A program made the position numbers and the translations under genes. From an uncultured Flavobacteriaceae bacterium (GTDB lineage: Bacteria; Bacteroidota; Bacteroidia; Flavobacteriales; Flavobacteriaceae): a stretch of DNA of 34,586 bases. The notes under the pieces are model-generated. The model was given only the letters and a program-made list of their open reading frames with translations, searched no databases and was not told the origin of the DNA. The first letter of the stretch is position 1. Each line of letters starts with the position of its first letter. Location of the stretch: NCBI GenBank assembly GCA_938088195.1, contig CALKEO010000047.1, positions 1-34,586 of the forward strand, written 5' to 3'. This document shows positions 1-7,845 of the stretch, piece by piece.

Positions 1-5
1 ATAAA

Positions 6-1406
6 ATGAAGAAAAGATTTTTTTTATGTGTTTTTTTGTTAGCAAAAACCTTTACTTTTTTTTCTCAAGACATTTCGATGCCTGAGGGGTTAAATTCTGA
101 CTATATTTTCACTATAAGCCCTCAGGGTGATCCGCAAATTATCACCAAAACAGGAACTTTCGTTTTTAAAAATAAATTTATTTTTCAAGGCTATGAAAGT
201 AACAAAGAGGAAAAAAAATCTTTAGAAAATTTAAACACGTTTAATAATCAAAATTATAGAGCTTTAAGCGATTCACTAAGTACATTTTTGGTTCTTTCAG
301 GCGGAGGATATGTCTTTTCTCACTCCAAACAAGGATTAAAAAGAATTGACAGATCAGTAGAACAGCAAAACCAGTTTGATGCAGCTATTTTTATTTACGA
401 CAAAAATATTTACATGTATGGCGGCTATGGTTTCTGGTCATTTAAAGAATATTTGACCGTTTTCGACAAATCCACCGGACAATGGGAAATAATGTATTTA
501 AATTCAGATTACATTCCAAAGGGAAGGTGGAAGCCAATTCATCAAGTTGTTAATGACAGATTATATATTCTTGGCGGCAGAAATAACCCTGAGAAATCTA
601 ACGTTAAGGACATCGCACTAAATGACCGTTTTTATTTTGATTTTAACTCCAAGACATTTGAGGGCCAAGGAGAGATTAATAATGACCTTCCTTTACAATA
701 CTCTTTTAATTCAAATGTCGTTATTGATAACAAACTTACCTATCTATTAGACGACCAGTTAGTATCTTTTGATTTTGAAAAAGGTAGCGTGTACTTATAT
801 TTTGAAAAAAACCTTTTTCAAGGTATAGATATAAAAAGACCAGTAGTTCATAGACTAGACACTTTATATTACATCAAAAACATAAATAATAAAACGTTTT
901 TAGCCAAATTCCCATTAAAAAAGTTAAGCACAATCAAGCCAAAAATAATTGGAATGTCAAAAACCACCACTAGTAATTCATTAATCGCTTTAGCATCTTT
1001 TTTAGTTATCATTATAAGCTGGGTTAGTTTTAAATTATTCACTTACAAGGATTTTTTAAAAGGGCTTGTTTTATACGATGAAAAAAGAATTTATTGCAAC
1101 CAAAATTCTGAAATAATTTCAAATAATCAATTAAAGCTAATCCAACATCTGGTCAAAAAAAATTCTATTTCTAGTGATGAGCTTAATAAAATCTTAAGCT
1201 CAAAAAAATATGTCAAGTCACATTTCACGCTTTTAAGAACTGAGTTTGTACAAGAAATTAACAAGATCTATAAAAATGTTACAATTGGCGAATCAAATTT
1301 AATTGAAGAAGTTAAAGACCCATTAGATAAAAGATATAAAGTGTATAAAATAACCAAGCAAATTTTTAAAAAGGAATCTTTTTTTACTTATTTATTTAAG
1401 CCTTAA
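6..1406 (+). CDS. Membrane-anchored kelch/beta-propeller protein with probable cytoplasmic winged-helix domain
   Basis: I do not recognise a named family. The 466-residue product has a signal peptide (about residues 1-20, cut before QD), then about 300 extracytoplasmic residues with kelch-like features: Gly-Gly pairs at 139-140 and 190-191, each followed by a Trp/Phe strand motif (FDKSTGQWE near 153-161). A single hydrophobic segment lies at about 324-345. The remaining 120 residues should be cytoplasmic. Residues 365-450 look like a winged helix: a short helix, the SSDELNKIL helix (389-397), a longer helix with LLRTEFVQEINK (409-420), then a strand ending in DKRYKVYKI (441-449). This would make it a one-component sensor-regulator, with the propeller outside and DNA binding inside; that is inference. 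It ends in an 11-bp convergent overlap with the wzz-like gene. Its promoter lies left of the window. A purely structural or enzymatic kelch protein is the alternative, but no galactose-oxidase catalytic motif was seen. Confidence 0.8.
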   Translation: MKKRFFLCVFLLAKTFTFFSQDISMPEGLNSDYIFTISPQGDPQIITKTGTFVFKNKFIFQGYESNKEEKKSLENLNTFNNQNYRALSDSLSTFLVLSGGGYVFSHSKQGLKRIDRSVEQQNQFDAAIFIYDKNIYMYGGYGFWSFKEYLTVFDKSTGQWEIMYLNSDYIPKGRWKPIHQVVNDRLYILGGRNNPEKSNVKDIALNDRFYFDFNSKTFEGQGEINNDLPLQYSFNSNVVIDNKLTYLLDDQLVSFDFEKGSVYLYFEKNLFQGIDIKRPVVHRLDTLYYIKNINNKTFLAKFPLKKLSTIKPKIIGMSKTTTSNSLIALASFLVIIISWVSFKLFTYKDFLKGLVLYDEKRIYCNQNSEIISNNQLKLIQHLVKKNSISSDELNKILSSKKYVKSHFTLLRTEFVQEINKIYKNVTIGESNLIEEVKDPLDKRYKVYKITKQIFKKESFFTYLFKP

Positions 1407-2481
1407 TTTCACGAATTATTTTTATTAAAGGGTTTTTAATCAATACGTATCCACAACCAATGACTAGGCCTACAAAAGTATAAATAATAACCATTAATGA
1501 TCTCTTAGGAGCTGACCTTTCATTGGGAATTGTAACGGACTTAATAACTGAAAAAACAGGAGTGTCTCTACTAACCTGTAATTTAGACTGTTCTAATTGC
1601 TTGTTTAGTTCTTGATAGACAACGTTAACTATTTCAAATTCTGATTCCATAGAATTTAATTTATTTACAAATCTCGAATCTGTAATGTTTATATTGGAAT
1701 CTTTGAACAGAGCTAGTTTGTCTTGAATGCTGTCAAATTCTATCTTTTTTAAATCTACTTGCTTTTGATTAAATTTTAAAACCTCGGAAGCGCTTTTAAT
1801 TTTATAGTCAATAACACTCCTTTGTAGAATTTCTTGGGCCCCTTTTGCTACACTAGCAGCGATAACAGGACCTTTCATTGATGCGGAAAGGTCAACAAAG
1901 CCTTCCTTTGAGTTTGCTTTCAAGCTTAATATCCCATCTAGCTCTTTAAAAAGCTCCTCTTCCTCTAAACTAACTGACATTTCATTTAGCAGAACCATCT
2001 CATTTAGTTTTTTTTCAACTTTAAAAGCGTTTAAAATAGTGAAAGGCAGCATTATGGTATATTTTTTAATGATACCAAGAACGTTTAAACCGCCCTTCTG
2101 ATTTTGAAGATAATCTTTTAATAGAACGGACGAACCAGACGAAGGGTTGGCTATAGGTAAATCAAGAAGTGCTCTTTTATAATTAACACTTCCAATAATT
2201 TGGGGATAAAGATTTGGGGAAATTTCATTGCCAGAAAGACTGTTGCCTAAATTTATTCCCACAAGAGAAGCTACCCCACTTAGACTGGAGCTTGAGCCTG
2301 TTTGACTTGTTTGAGGAATAAAAGTGGATGATGCCGTATAAATTACAGGTGACAACAGGCTAGCTATGATCCCAATAAACGCAAAACCAATTATAGTTTT
2401 GTAAATAAATTTTCTTTCAATCCACAATGATTTGACTAATGCAATTAAATCTATTTCGTCTTCTTGGTATTGATTTTCCAT
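1396..2481 (-). CDS. Wzz/GumC-type polysaccharide chain-length determinant
   Basis: Inner-membrane polysaccharide co-polymerase that would set chain length and couple export of an exo- or capsular polysaccharide. Residues 8-25 carry the usual EIDLIALVKSLW start of the Wzz N-terminal domain, the first membrane helix is about 28-48, and the second about 329-349, preceded by the family's Pro-containing stretch (IPNERSAPKRS). The middle (about 215-300) is helical and probably coiled coil, as expected for the periplasmic domain. At 361 residues it lacks any C-terminal BY-kinase domain. It lies 10 bp downstream of the SLBB export gene on the same strand, so both are probably translated from one mRNA. 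Its 3' end overlaps the convergent kelch gene by 11 bp, and no polysaccharide gene follows. Confidence 0.9.
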   Translation of the reverse strand: MENQYQEDEIDLIALVKSLWIERKFIYKTIIGFAFIGIIASLLSPVIYTASSTFIPQTSQTGSSSSLSGVASLVGINLGNSLSGNEISPNLYPQIIGSVNYKRALLDLPIANPSSGSSVLLKDYLQNQKGGLNVLGIIKKYTIMLPFTILNAFKVEKKLNEMVLLNEMSVSLEEEELFKELDGILSLKANSKEGFVDLSASMKGPVIAASVAKGAQEILQRSVIDYKIKSASEVLKFNQKQVDLKKIEFDSIQDKLALFKDSNINITDSRFVNKLNSMESEFEIVNVVYQELNKQLEQSKLQVSRDTPVFSVIKSVTIPNERSAPKRSLMVIIYTFVGLVIGCGYVLIKNPLIKIIREIKA

Positions 2482-2491
2482 AAAATCTAAA

Positions 2492-4939
2492 TTAAAGTGA
2501 TTGAATTAAAACGGCTAAGGTTGCCAACGTGGATGTTAATCCAATTATTTCAGCAATACTTGTTTTGTTTGGATTAGCAATTCGTTTAGGGACAACTATT
2601 TTACATCCGGGCTCTAACTTGGGAGAGGAAGTAAAAAAAAGAAAATTTTTAAAAGAGGCCACATTTCCATTTTGATAAACAACAAATGCATTACTTTTTT
2701 TAGCTAAATCAGTCACTCCTCCTGCACGGCTTATTGCATCAAGACCTTTAATTCCCTTTTTAAAATTTATCACTGTTGGCTGCTGTACCTCACCAATAAT
2801 CTCAATAGTATTATCTAATTTAGGCACCTCAATAACATCTCCTTCCTTGAGAATCACGTTAAACTTCAAATCTTCTCCATTTGTTTTATAAAGCTGAGCG
2901 ATATCAACACCAAATTCGATGTAATCTTCGATCTTGCTAATTTGAAAACCAAGAGAATCAGATTCATTAAGGGCTTCTTCAATTTCTTCTTTGGACCTGT
3001 TTACCCTCTTAATTTTAACGCCGTTTAATGCGCCATCTTTTAATATGCCGCCAGAGTCATTTAACAAATCAAACAGCGAATATTTATTATTTAAAATCGC
3101 ATAAACACCAGGTGTTTTAACAAGACCATTAATGGTAACAAATGCACCTTTCGTAACACCTTCTTTTTGACGAACAACCACTAAATCATTTCTTTCAAGT
3201 AAAAAGTTGAATTCAGGTTTTTTATAATCTAATTCAGAAGACAAAGATCCGTTGTTAAGATTGACAAAGTACACTTTGTAAGGGTTTTCTCCACTTTTAT
3301 CATAACTCCTTCTAAAAACATCAACGGAATAGGAATCGCCGTCTTTTTTAATTCCGTTTGATAGAAGAATTAGATCAATTAAGGTCATCCCTTCAATGAA
3401 AATAAACTTATTTGGATTGTTAATTTCTCCTTGAATTTCTACAAAGGATTCTTCTTTAAGCGATTTCTTTGAGAAAATTTTAATCCGGTCGTTGGCCATC
3501 AACTCAAGATTTTTTTCGCCTGAAATAACCTTCTTTAAATCAATAGAAACTACTTTATTTTCTTCACCTTCAAAAAACCTGTATAAAATAGCGCTAGTCA
3601 ATAAAGCATCGTCTTTGAGACCTTGTGAATTAACTAAAAGCTCACTTAAGTTAGAATTGTTTTCTAAAGAATAGTCACCTGGCAAATATACAGCACCCTC
3701 AATGCTTACTTTGTTTAAATATTTATCACTTACAGATTTTGCAGAAACAATATCACCATCTTTTAATAAGCTATTTTTAAAATCTTCCTTATTGTATGTT
3801 TTAATTTGTTTATAAACTCCAGAAACTGATTCAACATAGAGCTTGTTTTTATAAGCAAATGATGAAAATCCGCCTGAAAAAACCATTAGATCTTCAAGCG
3901 TTTCTTGTTCTTTTAATTCAAAAATCCCCTCTTGTTTGAACTCCCCATTAATAAAGATTCTTTTGGAATAACTAGGAACCATAATCACGTCTTGATCTCT
4001 TAAACTAAGTGTAGGATATACACCTTTAGCAAAGTAATCATAAAGATCTATTTTTTTAAAAGTTTTTCCATTTCTTAATATTTCAATATTTCTAAAGCTG
4101 CCGTTTTCATTTGGGCCACCAGCAGCATATAGAGCATTTAAAGGGGATGTCATACTAGATAAAGTATAAGTTCCTGGCGTCTTTACGTTTCCAACAATGT
4201 TCAACACTATCGATCGGGTGTTCATAAGAGCGATATCGAAATAAACTTTTTGATACGATTCTGAAGATGAATTAATCCCTGAATATATTTTTGAAAGTGC
4301 ATTGCCAATTCTTTTTTTTGCCGTGAAAATGGTGTAACCACTTAAATAAATTGGAGGGATTCTATCTAATTTTATAGAGCCGTTAGTGTTTATAATTGCA
4401 TTATACTCGTTTTCTGCCCCTCCCCAAAGACTAATTGAAATTTCATCACCTGGTCCAAGTTGATAAGTTGAAGGAGTGGCGATGTTGAGTTGGGGAGAAG
4501 AGTTTGAAGCTGATGAATTTGGATTTGATTTAAAAAACTCCATTCCAAAAATTGGTAGTGAATACAAATCGCTGTCATTTGTATCATCCACGTCATCAAG
4601 TTTGTCAGTTGCGTTGATGCCAAAAATTGAACTTAATGTTTCTTCTGTGCCTGAAACTTCCGGTTTTTCGTCTTTGCCTTTTAATGATTTTATTCTTTTT
4701 TCAAATTTAGAAATATCGCTTTCACTAGCTCCTTGTGCTCTAGCAAGAGTTTTTAATTGATTTAAGCTATAACCCTCCGCTTGTGCTTTATTCCAATAGG
4801 CAAGCAAGTCATCATCACTCATTTGTTCAAGGGAGCTAACAGTGTTTTCGTTAGCAGCTTTATTAATTAAAGTGGTAACATCTTGACCGTAAAATGAGTT
4901 TGTAATTAGTAAAGAAACAATTAATAATATTTTTTTCAT
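2492..4939 (-). CDS. SLBB-domain polysaccharide export outer-membrane protein (Wza family)
   Basis: Outer-membrane polysaccharide export channel protein of the Poly_export/SLBB type. I start it at the ATG at 4937-4939, which gives MKKILLIVSL and a clean signal peptide cut near FYGQ-D; an in-frame start 18 bp upstream would put six odd residues before it. There is no lipobox. After a low-complexity helical region (about 20-150) comes the Poly_export domain (about 160-245; LGPGDEISISLWG), then about six SLBB repeats, each opening with a hydrophobic strand followed by a Gly and a Pro (VGNVKTPGTY, INGEFKQEGI, IEGAVYLPGDY, IQGEINNPNK, INGLVKTPGVY, IIGEVQQPTV). The C-terminus is a hydrophobic helix. 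At 815 residues it is far longer than Wza (about 380), which is usual for Bacteroidota. It is the middle gene of the nusG-like/SLBB/wzz operon. Confidence 0.93.
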   Translation of the reverse strand: MKKILLIVSLLITNSFYGQDVTTLINKAANENTVSSLEQMSDDDLLAYWNKAQAEGYSLNQLKTLARAQGASESDISKFEKRIKSLKGKDEKPEVSGTEETLSSIFGINATDKLDDVDDTNDSDLYSLPIFGMEFFKSNPNSSASNSSPQLNIATPSTYQLGPGDEISISLWGGAENEYNAIINTNGSIKLDRIPPIYLSGYTIFTAKKRIGNALSKIYSGINSSSESYQKVYFDIALMNTRSIVLNIVGNVKTPGTYTLSSMTSPLNALYAAGGPNENGSFRNIEILRNGKTFKKIDLYDYFAKGVYPTLSLRDQDVIMVPSYSKRIFINGEFKQEGIFELKEQETLEDLMVFSGGFSSFAYKNKLYVESVSGVYKQIKTYNKEDFKNSLLKDGDIVSAKSVSDKYLNKVSIEGAVYLPGDYSLENNSNLSELLVNSQGLKDDALLTSAILYRFFEGEENKVVSIDLKKVISGEKNLELMANDRIKIFSKKSLKEESFVEIQGEINNPNKFIFIEGMTLIDLILLSNGIKKDGDSYSVDVFRRSYDKSGENPYKVYFVNLNNGSLSSELDYKKPEFNFLLERNDLVVVRQKEGVTKGAFVTINGLVKTPGVYAILNNKYSLFDLLNDSGGILKDGALNGVKIKRVNRSKEEIEEALNESDSLGFQISKIEDYIEFGVDIAQLYKTNGEDLKFNVILKEGDVIEVPKLDNTIEIIGEVQQPTVINFKKGIKGLDAISRAGGVTDLAKKSNAFVVYQNGNVASFKNFLFFTSSPKLEPGCKIVVPKRIANPNKTSIAEIIGLTSTLATLAVLIQSL

Positions 4940-4968
4940 AAAGTTAAATTTAAACACAGCTTCGCTTA

Positions 4969-4990
4969 ATGACCCACATAGTCAGGTCAT
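4969..4990 (-). promoter_or_regulatory. RNA hairpin in the leader between the NusG-like gene and the SLBB gene
   Basis: The 53-70 nt between the NusG-like stop codon and the SLBB start contain a 6-bp perfect inverted repeat (ATGACC / GGTCAT) around a 10-nt loop. On the minus-strand transcript it is not followed by a U-run, so it is not an intrinsic terminator. Specialised NusG paralogues act at defined leader elements (ops for RfaH, an RNA hairpin for LoaP), so this could be the recruitment site for the adjacent regulator. That role is inference from position. Confidence 0.35.
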
Positions 4991-5010
4991 CAACATTAGG
5001 TCGCAAAATT

Positions 5011-5478
5011 TTAAACAACGGAAAGCTTAGAGCTAGAGAGCGACAGCCTTACTCTAATTGAATTTAATAATACCGTTATTTTATTTTCGTTAAAGGACTC
5101 TACAATCCCCTTTTTATTTTTGAATGGACCATTATGAATTTTTATATAATCTCCATACTTAAAGCTATTTGATTTTGTGAAACAACTAAGCGATTCTTTT
5201 AATAATAAAATTTCTTTGTCTAAAATTTTAATAGGACTGCCATGAGCTTTTACTACATTTCTAGCAAAAGGGTTGACGTTGATTAAGTCATAGTTAAACT
5301 TACTAAGTTCAAAGAAAACATATCCTGAAATAGCAGCAGTTCGTTTTTTTTTAATCCGGTCGGACCATTGACGTAAATCTGTGAATTCAGGTACGTATGC
5401 GTTGATGTTGCTTTTTATGAAATAATCCAAAGCTTTAAATTCAGACCCAGGTTTTGAATATGCAGCGTACCAGCACAT
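5011..5478 (-). CDS. NusG-like specialised transcription antiterminator (UpxY/RfaH/LoaP type)
   Basis: A 155-residue protein with the two-part plan of NusG: an N-terminal NGN domain starting WYAAYSKPGSEFKA (residues 3-16), with the YVPEF and GYVFFEL strands, and a C-terminal KOW motif (about 107-130; YGDYIKIHNGPFKNKKGIVE). The main NusG of Bacteroidota lies elsewhere, next to ribosomal protein genes. Short paralogues like this one open capsule or exopolysaccharide operons and let RNA polymerase read through the long transcript. Here it is first in a minus-strand operon ahead of the SLBB and Wzz genes, fitting that role. A -7-like box lies just upstream (5494-5501, minus). Which operon it acts on beyond its own is not visible. 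Confidence 0.9.
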   Translation of the reverse strand: MCWYAAYSKPGSEFKALDYFIKSNINAYVPEFTDLRQWSDRIKKKRTAAISGYVFFELSKFNYDLINVNPFARNVVKAHGSPIKILDKEILLLKESLSCFTKSNSFKYGDYIKIHNGPFKNKKGIVESFNENKITVLLNSIRVRLSLSSSKLSVV

Positions 5479-5493
5479 AATTTTAATTTTTTA

Positions 5494-5501
5494 CAAATAT
5501 A
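5494..5501 (-). promoter_or_regulatory. -7 promoter box (TATATTTG) for the NusG-like/polysaccharide export operon
   Basis: On the minus strand the box reads TATATTTG, a perfect match to the Bacteroidota TAnnTTTG consensus, 15 bp before the ATG of the NusG-like gene. I see no convincing -33 TTTG at the usual spacing, so activation by another factor is possible. Confidence 0.5.
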
Positions 5502-5528
5502 AACAATTTAAAACAACCTAATTTAAAA

Positions 5529-5653
5529 GTTCGTTTACATGTATCATATATTGTAAAACATTGATAATGAGTTTTTTAATGGTTCGTTTATTTTTATTGT
5601 AAATATTTGTATAAAATTAGCTAGAAACTTATAAGTAAGGATTAAATTAGCTA
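5529..5653 (+). repeat. Two pairs of short direct repeats upstream of purD
   Basis: The 176-bp divergent gap between the NusG-like gene and purD holds GTTCGTTTA at 5529-5537 and 5582-5590 (53 bp apart) and AAATTAGCTA at 5614-5623 and 5644-5653 (exactly 30 bp apart, the second ending 1 bp before the purD ATG). A weak -7-like AATATTTG lies at 5602-5609. Spacings near whole helical turns suggest possible regulator sites, but the AT-rich background makes chance repeats plausible. Confidence 0.3.
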
Positions 5654-5654
5654 A

Positions 5655-6926
5655 ATGAATGTGTTAATTATAGGTTCTGGGGCACGTGAACACGTTTTTT
5701 GTTGGAAGATTAAGCAATCAAGTGGGTGTGATTCATTATATGTTGCGCCAGGAAATGCCGGTACAAATAAAATCGCAACAAATCTCGATATTAATATTTC
5801 AAACTTTCAAGAGATAAAGAAAATACTAATAATTAAAGAAATTGGTTTATTAATTATTGGCCCTGAAATCCCTCTTATTAATGGGTTGGTAGATTTTATT
5901 AAGCAGCAACCAGAATTAAAAGAAATCTTGGTTATAGGCCCATCAATTTCAGGCGCCATGTTGGAGGGAAGTAAGGACTTTTCTAAAGATTTTATGTTTA
6001 AACATAAAATTCCAACCGCATCCTACAAAACTTTTAATGCCAATACTCTCGACGATGGAATAGATTATTTAGAAACTATTCCTCCCCCTTATGTTTTAAA
6101 GGCAGATGGACCGGCAGCCGGAAAAGGCGTGTTAATACTTGAGAATTTACCACAAGCAAAAGAAGAACTTTCTAACATGCTGATTCATAATAAATTTGGA
6201 GATTCTGGGAACAAAGTTGTGGTCGAAGGATTTTTGAAAGGAATTGAACTCTCATGTTTTGTTTTATTTGACGGAAAATCATACATAACCTTGCCATCCG
6301 CTAAAGACTATAAAAGAATAGGCGAAGGCGATACTGGATTAAATACGGGAGGTATGGGCTCAATATCCCCTGTACCATTTGCTGACAGAGAATTTCTTAA
6401 AAAAATTGATGCCAAAATAATTAAACCAACTATCAAAGGAATTATTAAAGATAAGTTAGATTATGTTGGTTTTATTTTCATTGGAATTATTAAAGTTGAA
6501 AATGAGCCTTTTGTTATTGAGTATAATGTTAGAATGGGTGATCCTGAAACTCAAGTAGTTTTACCTAGAATTAAAAATGATTTTCTTGAACTGATGGTAA
6601 AAACAGCAAATGGAAAGCTGAATTCTGTTAAATTAGAAATAGAAAAGATGGCCTATGCCAATGTTGTTGCGGTTTCTAATGGTTATCCTGAGCAATATGA
6701 AAAAGGTAAAATCATTAGCGGATTGGAAATTGAAAATGATTCAATAATTTTTCATGCAGGCACGAAAAATGAGAGTGAAAATATTATAACTAATGGCGGG
6801 CGGGTTTTATCTGTAGTTTCAAGAGCGGATAGTTTCGACTTGGCCTTAAAGAAGTCTTACCAAAACATAAAGCCAATAAAATTTGAAGGCAAACATTATC
6901 GGAAAGATTTAGGGTTCGATTTATAA
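5655..6926 (+). CDS. purD: Phosphoribosylamine-glycine ligase (GAR synthetase)
   Basis: Joins glycine to 5-phosphoribosylamine with ATP, the second step of de novo purine synthesis in the cytoplasm. The 423-residue length is normal for PurD. The N-domain starts with MNVLIIGSGAREH; the ATP-grasp domain shows the glycine-rich loop KADGPAAGKGV (149-159), NTGGMGS (near 230) and the metal-binding EYNVRMGDPETQ (near 285-300). It stands alone on the plus strand with its own 176-bp upstream region, and its stop overlaps the convergent DUF6341 gene by 6 bp. No other purine genes are nearby. Confidence 0.97.
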   Translation: MNVLIIGSGAREHVFCWKIKQSSGCDSLYVAPGNAGTNKIATNLDINISNFQEIKKILIIKEIGLLIIGPEIPLINGLVDFIKQQPELKEILVIGPSISGAMLEGSKDFSKDFMFKHKIPTASYKTFNANTLDDGIDYLETIPPPYVLKADGPAAGKGVLILENLPQAKEELSNMLIHNKFGDSGNKVVVEGFLKGIELSCFVLFDGKSYITLPSAKDYKRIGEGDTGLNTGGMGSISPVPFADREFLKKIDAKIIKPTIKGIIKDKLDYVGFIFIGIIKVENEPFVIEYNVRMGDPETQVVLPRIKNDFLELMVKTANGKLNSVKLEIEKMAYANVVAVSNGYPEQYEKGKIISGLEIENDSIIFHAGTKNESENIITNGGRVLSVVSRADSFDLALKKSYQNIKPIKFEGKHYRKDLGFDL

Positions 6927-7148
6927 AAATGAATGCGCAGAGGGATCTTTATCTTCCTCCCCTGTTTTTGAAAACCCAATTAATTGAACCGTCCAATATA
7001 ATAATGCACAAGAAATTATTATTATAAAAATGAAGTTAAATGAATTAGCTATCCACCAATTGTCTAGTTCAATTGCTCTTATTATATCAAGAGGAATAAA
7101 CAAGATTTCAACAAATAAATATTCAATTAAATAAAAAAAATCTGACAT
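6921..7148 (-). CDS. Small membrane protein, DUF6341 family
   Basis: A 75-residue protein of unknown function. It has an N-terminal amphipathic helix (DFFYLIEYLFVEILFIPLD), a conserved-looking ELDNWWIANSFNF segment and one clear membrane helix (about 37-58), ending in a charged tail with the AHSFL C-terminus. I recognise this plan from flavobacterial proteins that sit beside purD and DUF4254 genes and are sometimes labelled uracil phosphoribosyltransferase; nothing here supports that enzyme. It is convergent with purD (6-bp overlap) and divergent from the DUF4254 gene, with which it shares an 86-bp promoter region. Confidence 0.85.
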   Translation of the reverse strand: MSDFFYLIEYLFVEILFIPLDIIRAIELDNWWIANSFNFIFIIIISCALLYWTVQLIGFSKTGEEDKDPSAHSFL

Positions 7149-7166
7149 AATATTAATTTCAGTCTA

Positions 7167-7174
7167 CAAAAATA
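7167..7174 (-). promoter_or_regulatory. -7 promoter box (TATTTTTG) for the DUF6341 gene
   Basis: On the minus strand this is TATTTTTG, matching TAnnTTTG, 18 bp before the ATG. A TTG about 22 bp further upstream could serve as the -33 element. It lies back to back with the plus-strand promoter at 7190-7218. Confidence 0.45.
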
Positions 7175-7189
7175 GTGAATAATTATTTT

Positions 7190-7218
7190 TTTGCAGCAAT
7201 CCATATTAATTATATTTG
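7190..7218 (+). promoter_or_regulatory. Bacteroidota-type promoter for DUF4254-glycosyltransferase
   Basis: TTTG at 7190-7193, a 17-bp spacer, and TATATTTG at 7211-7218 match the -33/-7 form of Bacteroidota housekeeping promoters. The start codon follows 16 bp later. Confidence 0.6.
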
Positions 7219-7234
7219 AATAAAAAAACAGCTT

Positions 7235-7840
7235 ATGTTCAGCGAATTGTGTCTCAAGGTCTTTAATCAGAGCATTTCAGATTATCATATTAAAAATAGC
7301 GTGGCAGAAAATCCTTTGATTCCTTTTAATAAACAAGAAATCGAATATTTGTTATATCAAAAAAATTGGATTGATACGGTTCAGTGGCATTTGGAAGACT
7401 TAATTAGAGACCCAAAAATAAATCCTGAAGAGGCTTTAAAATTAAAAAGAACTATTGATGCTTCTAACCAGAAAAGAACAGATTTGGTTGAGTACATCGA
7501 CAGTTATTTTTTAGAAACTTACAAGCATGTTAAAATTAATGATGATGCTACCTTTAATTCAGAAAGCCCCGCTTGGGCTATTGATAGGCTGTCTATTTTA
7601 GCTTTGAAAATCTTCCACATGAAGGAAGAAACGGTCAGAGCTAATGCAACTCAAAATCATGTTGATAATTGTAAAGACAAGCTGGAAACACTTAATCAAC
7701 AATGCAAAGATCTCTGCAGGGCTATTGATCAGCTTTTAAATGATATTGAGCTTGGTAATAAATACATGCTTATTTATAAGCAAATGAAAATGTATAATGA
7801 CGAAGATTTAAATCCGGTACTCTATAAATCTAAAAAATAG
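7235..7840 (+). CDS. DUF4254 family protein
   Basis: A 201-residue, mostly helical, soluble protein of unknown function. Features visible are an N-terminal FNQSISDYHIKNS segment, NPFxxxxxEYLLYQKNWIDTVQWHLEDLIRDP-like conserved helices (about 35-70), the SPAWAIDRLSILALKIFHM segment (about 109-127), and a C-terminal helical region rich in charged residues. There is no signal peptide or membrane helix. It is followed after 5 bp by the glycosyltransferase family 9 gene, an arrangement I know from other Flavobacteriia. A shared role in LPS-type sugar transfer is therefore plausible, but that is inferred from context only. Confidence 0.88.
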   Translation: MFSELCLKVFNQSISDYHIKNSVAENPLIPFNKQEIEYLLYQKNWIDTVQWHLEDLIRDPKINPEEALKLKRTIDASNQKRTDLVEYIDSYFLETYKHVKINDDATFNSESPAWAIDRLSILALKIFHMKEETVRANATQNHVDNCKDKLETLNQQCKDLCRAIDQLLNDIELGNKYMLIYKQMKMYNDEDLNPVLYKSKK

Positions 7841-7845
7841 TTTTC

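Noticed and set aside
6-1406. Galactose oxidase or other kelch enzyme
   Set aside because: Only the propeller-like repeats are seen; there are no copper-site motifs, and the membrane helix plus C-terminal tail do not fit an oxidase.
6921-7148. Uracil phosphoribosyltransferase
   Set aside because: A name sometimes attached to this small family, but 75 residues with a membrane helix and no PRPP-binding motif cannot be that enzyme.
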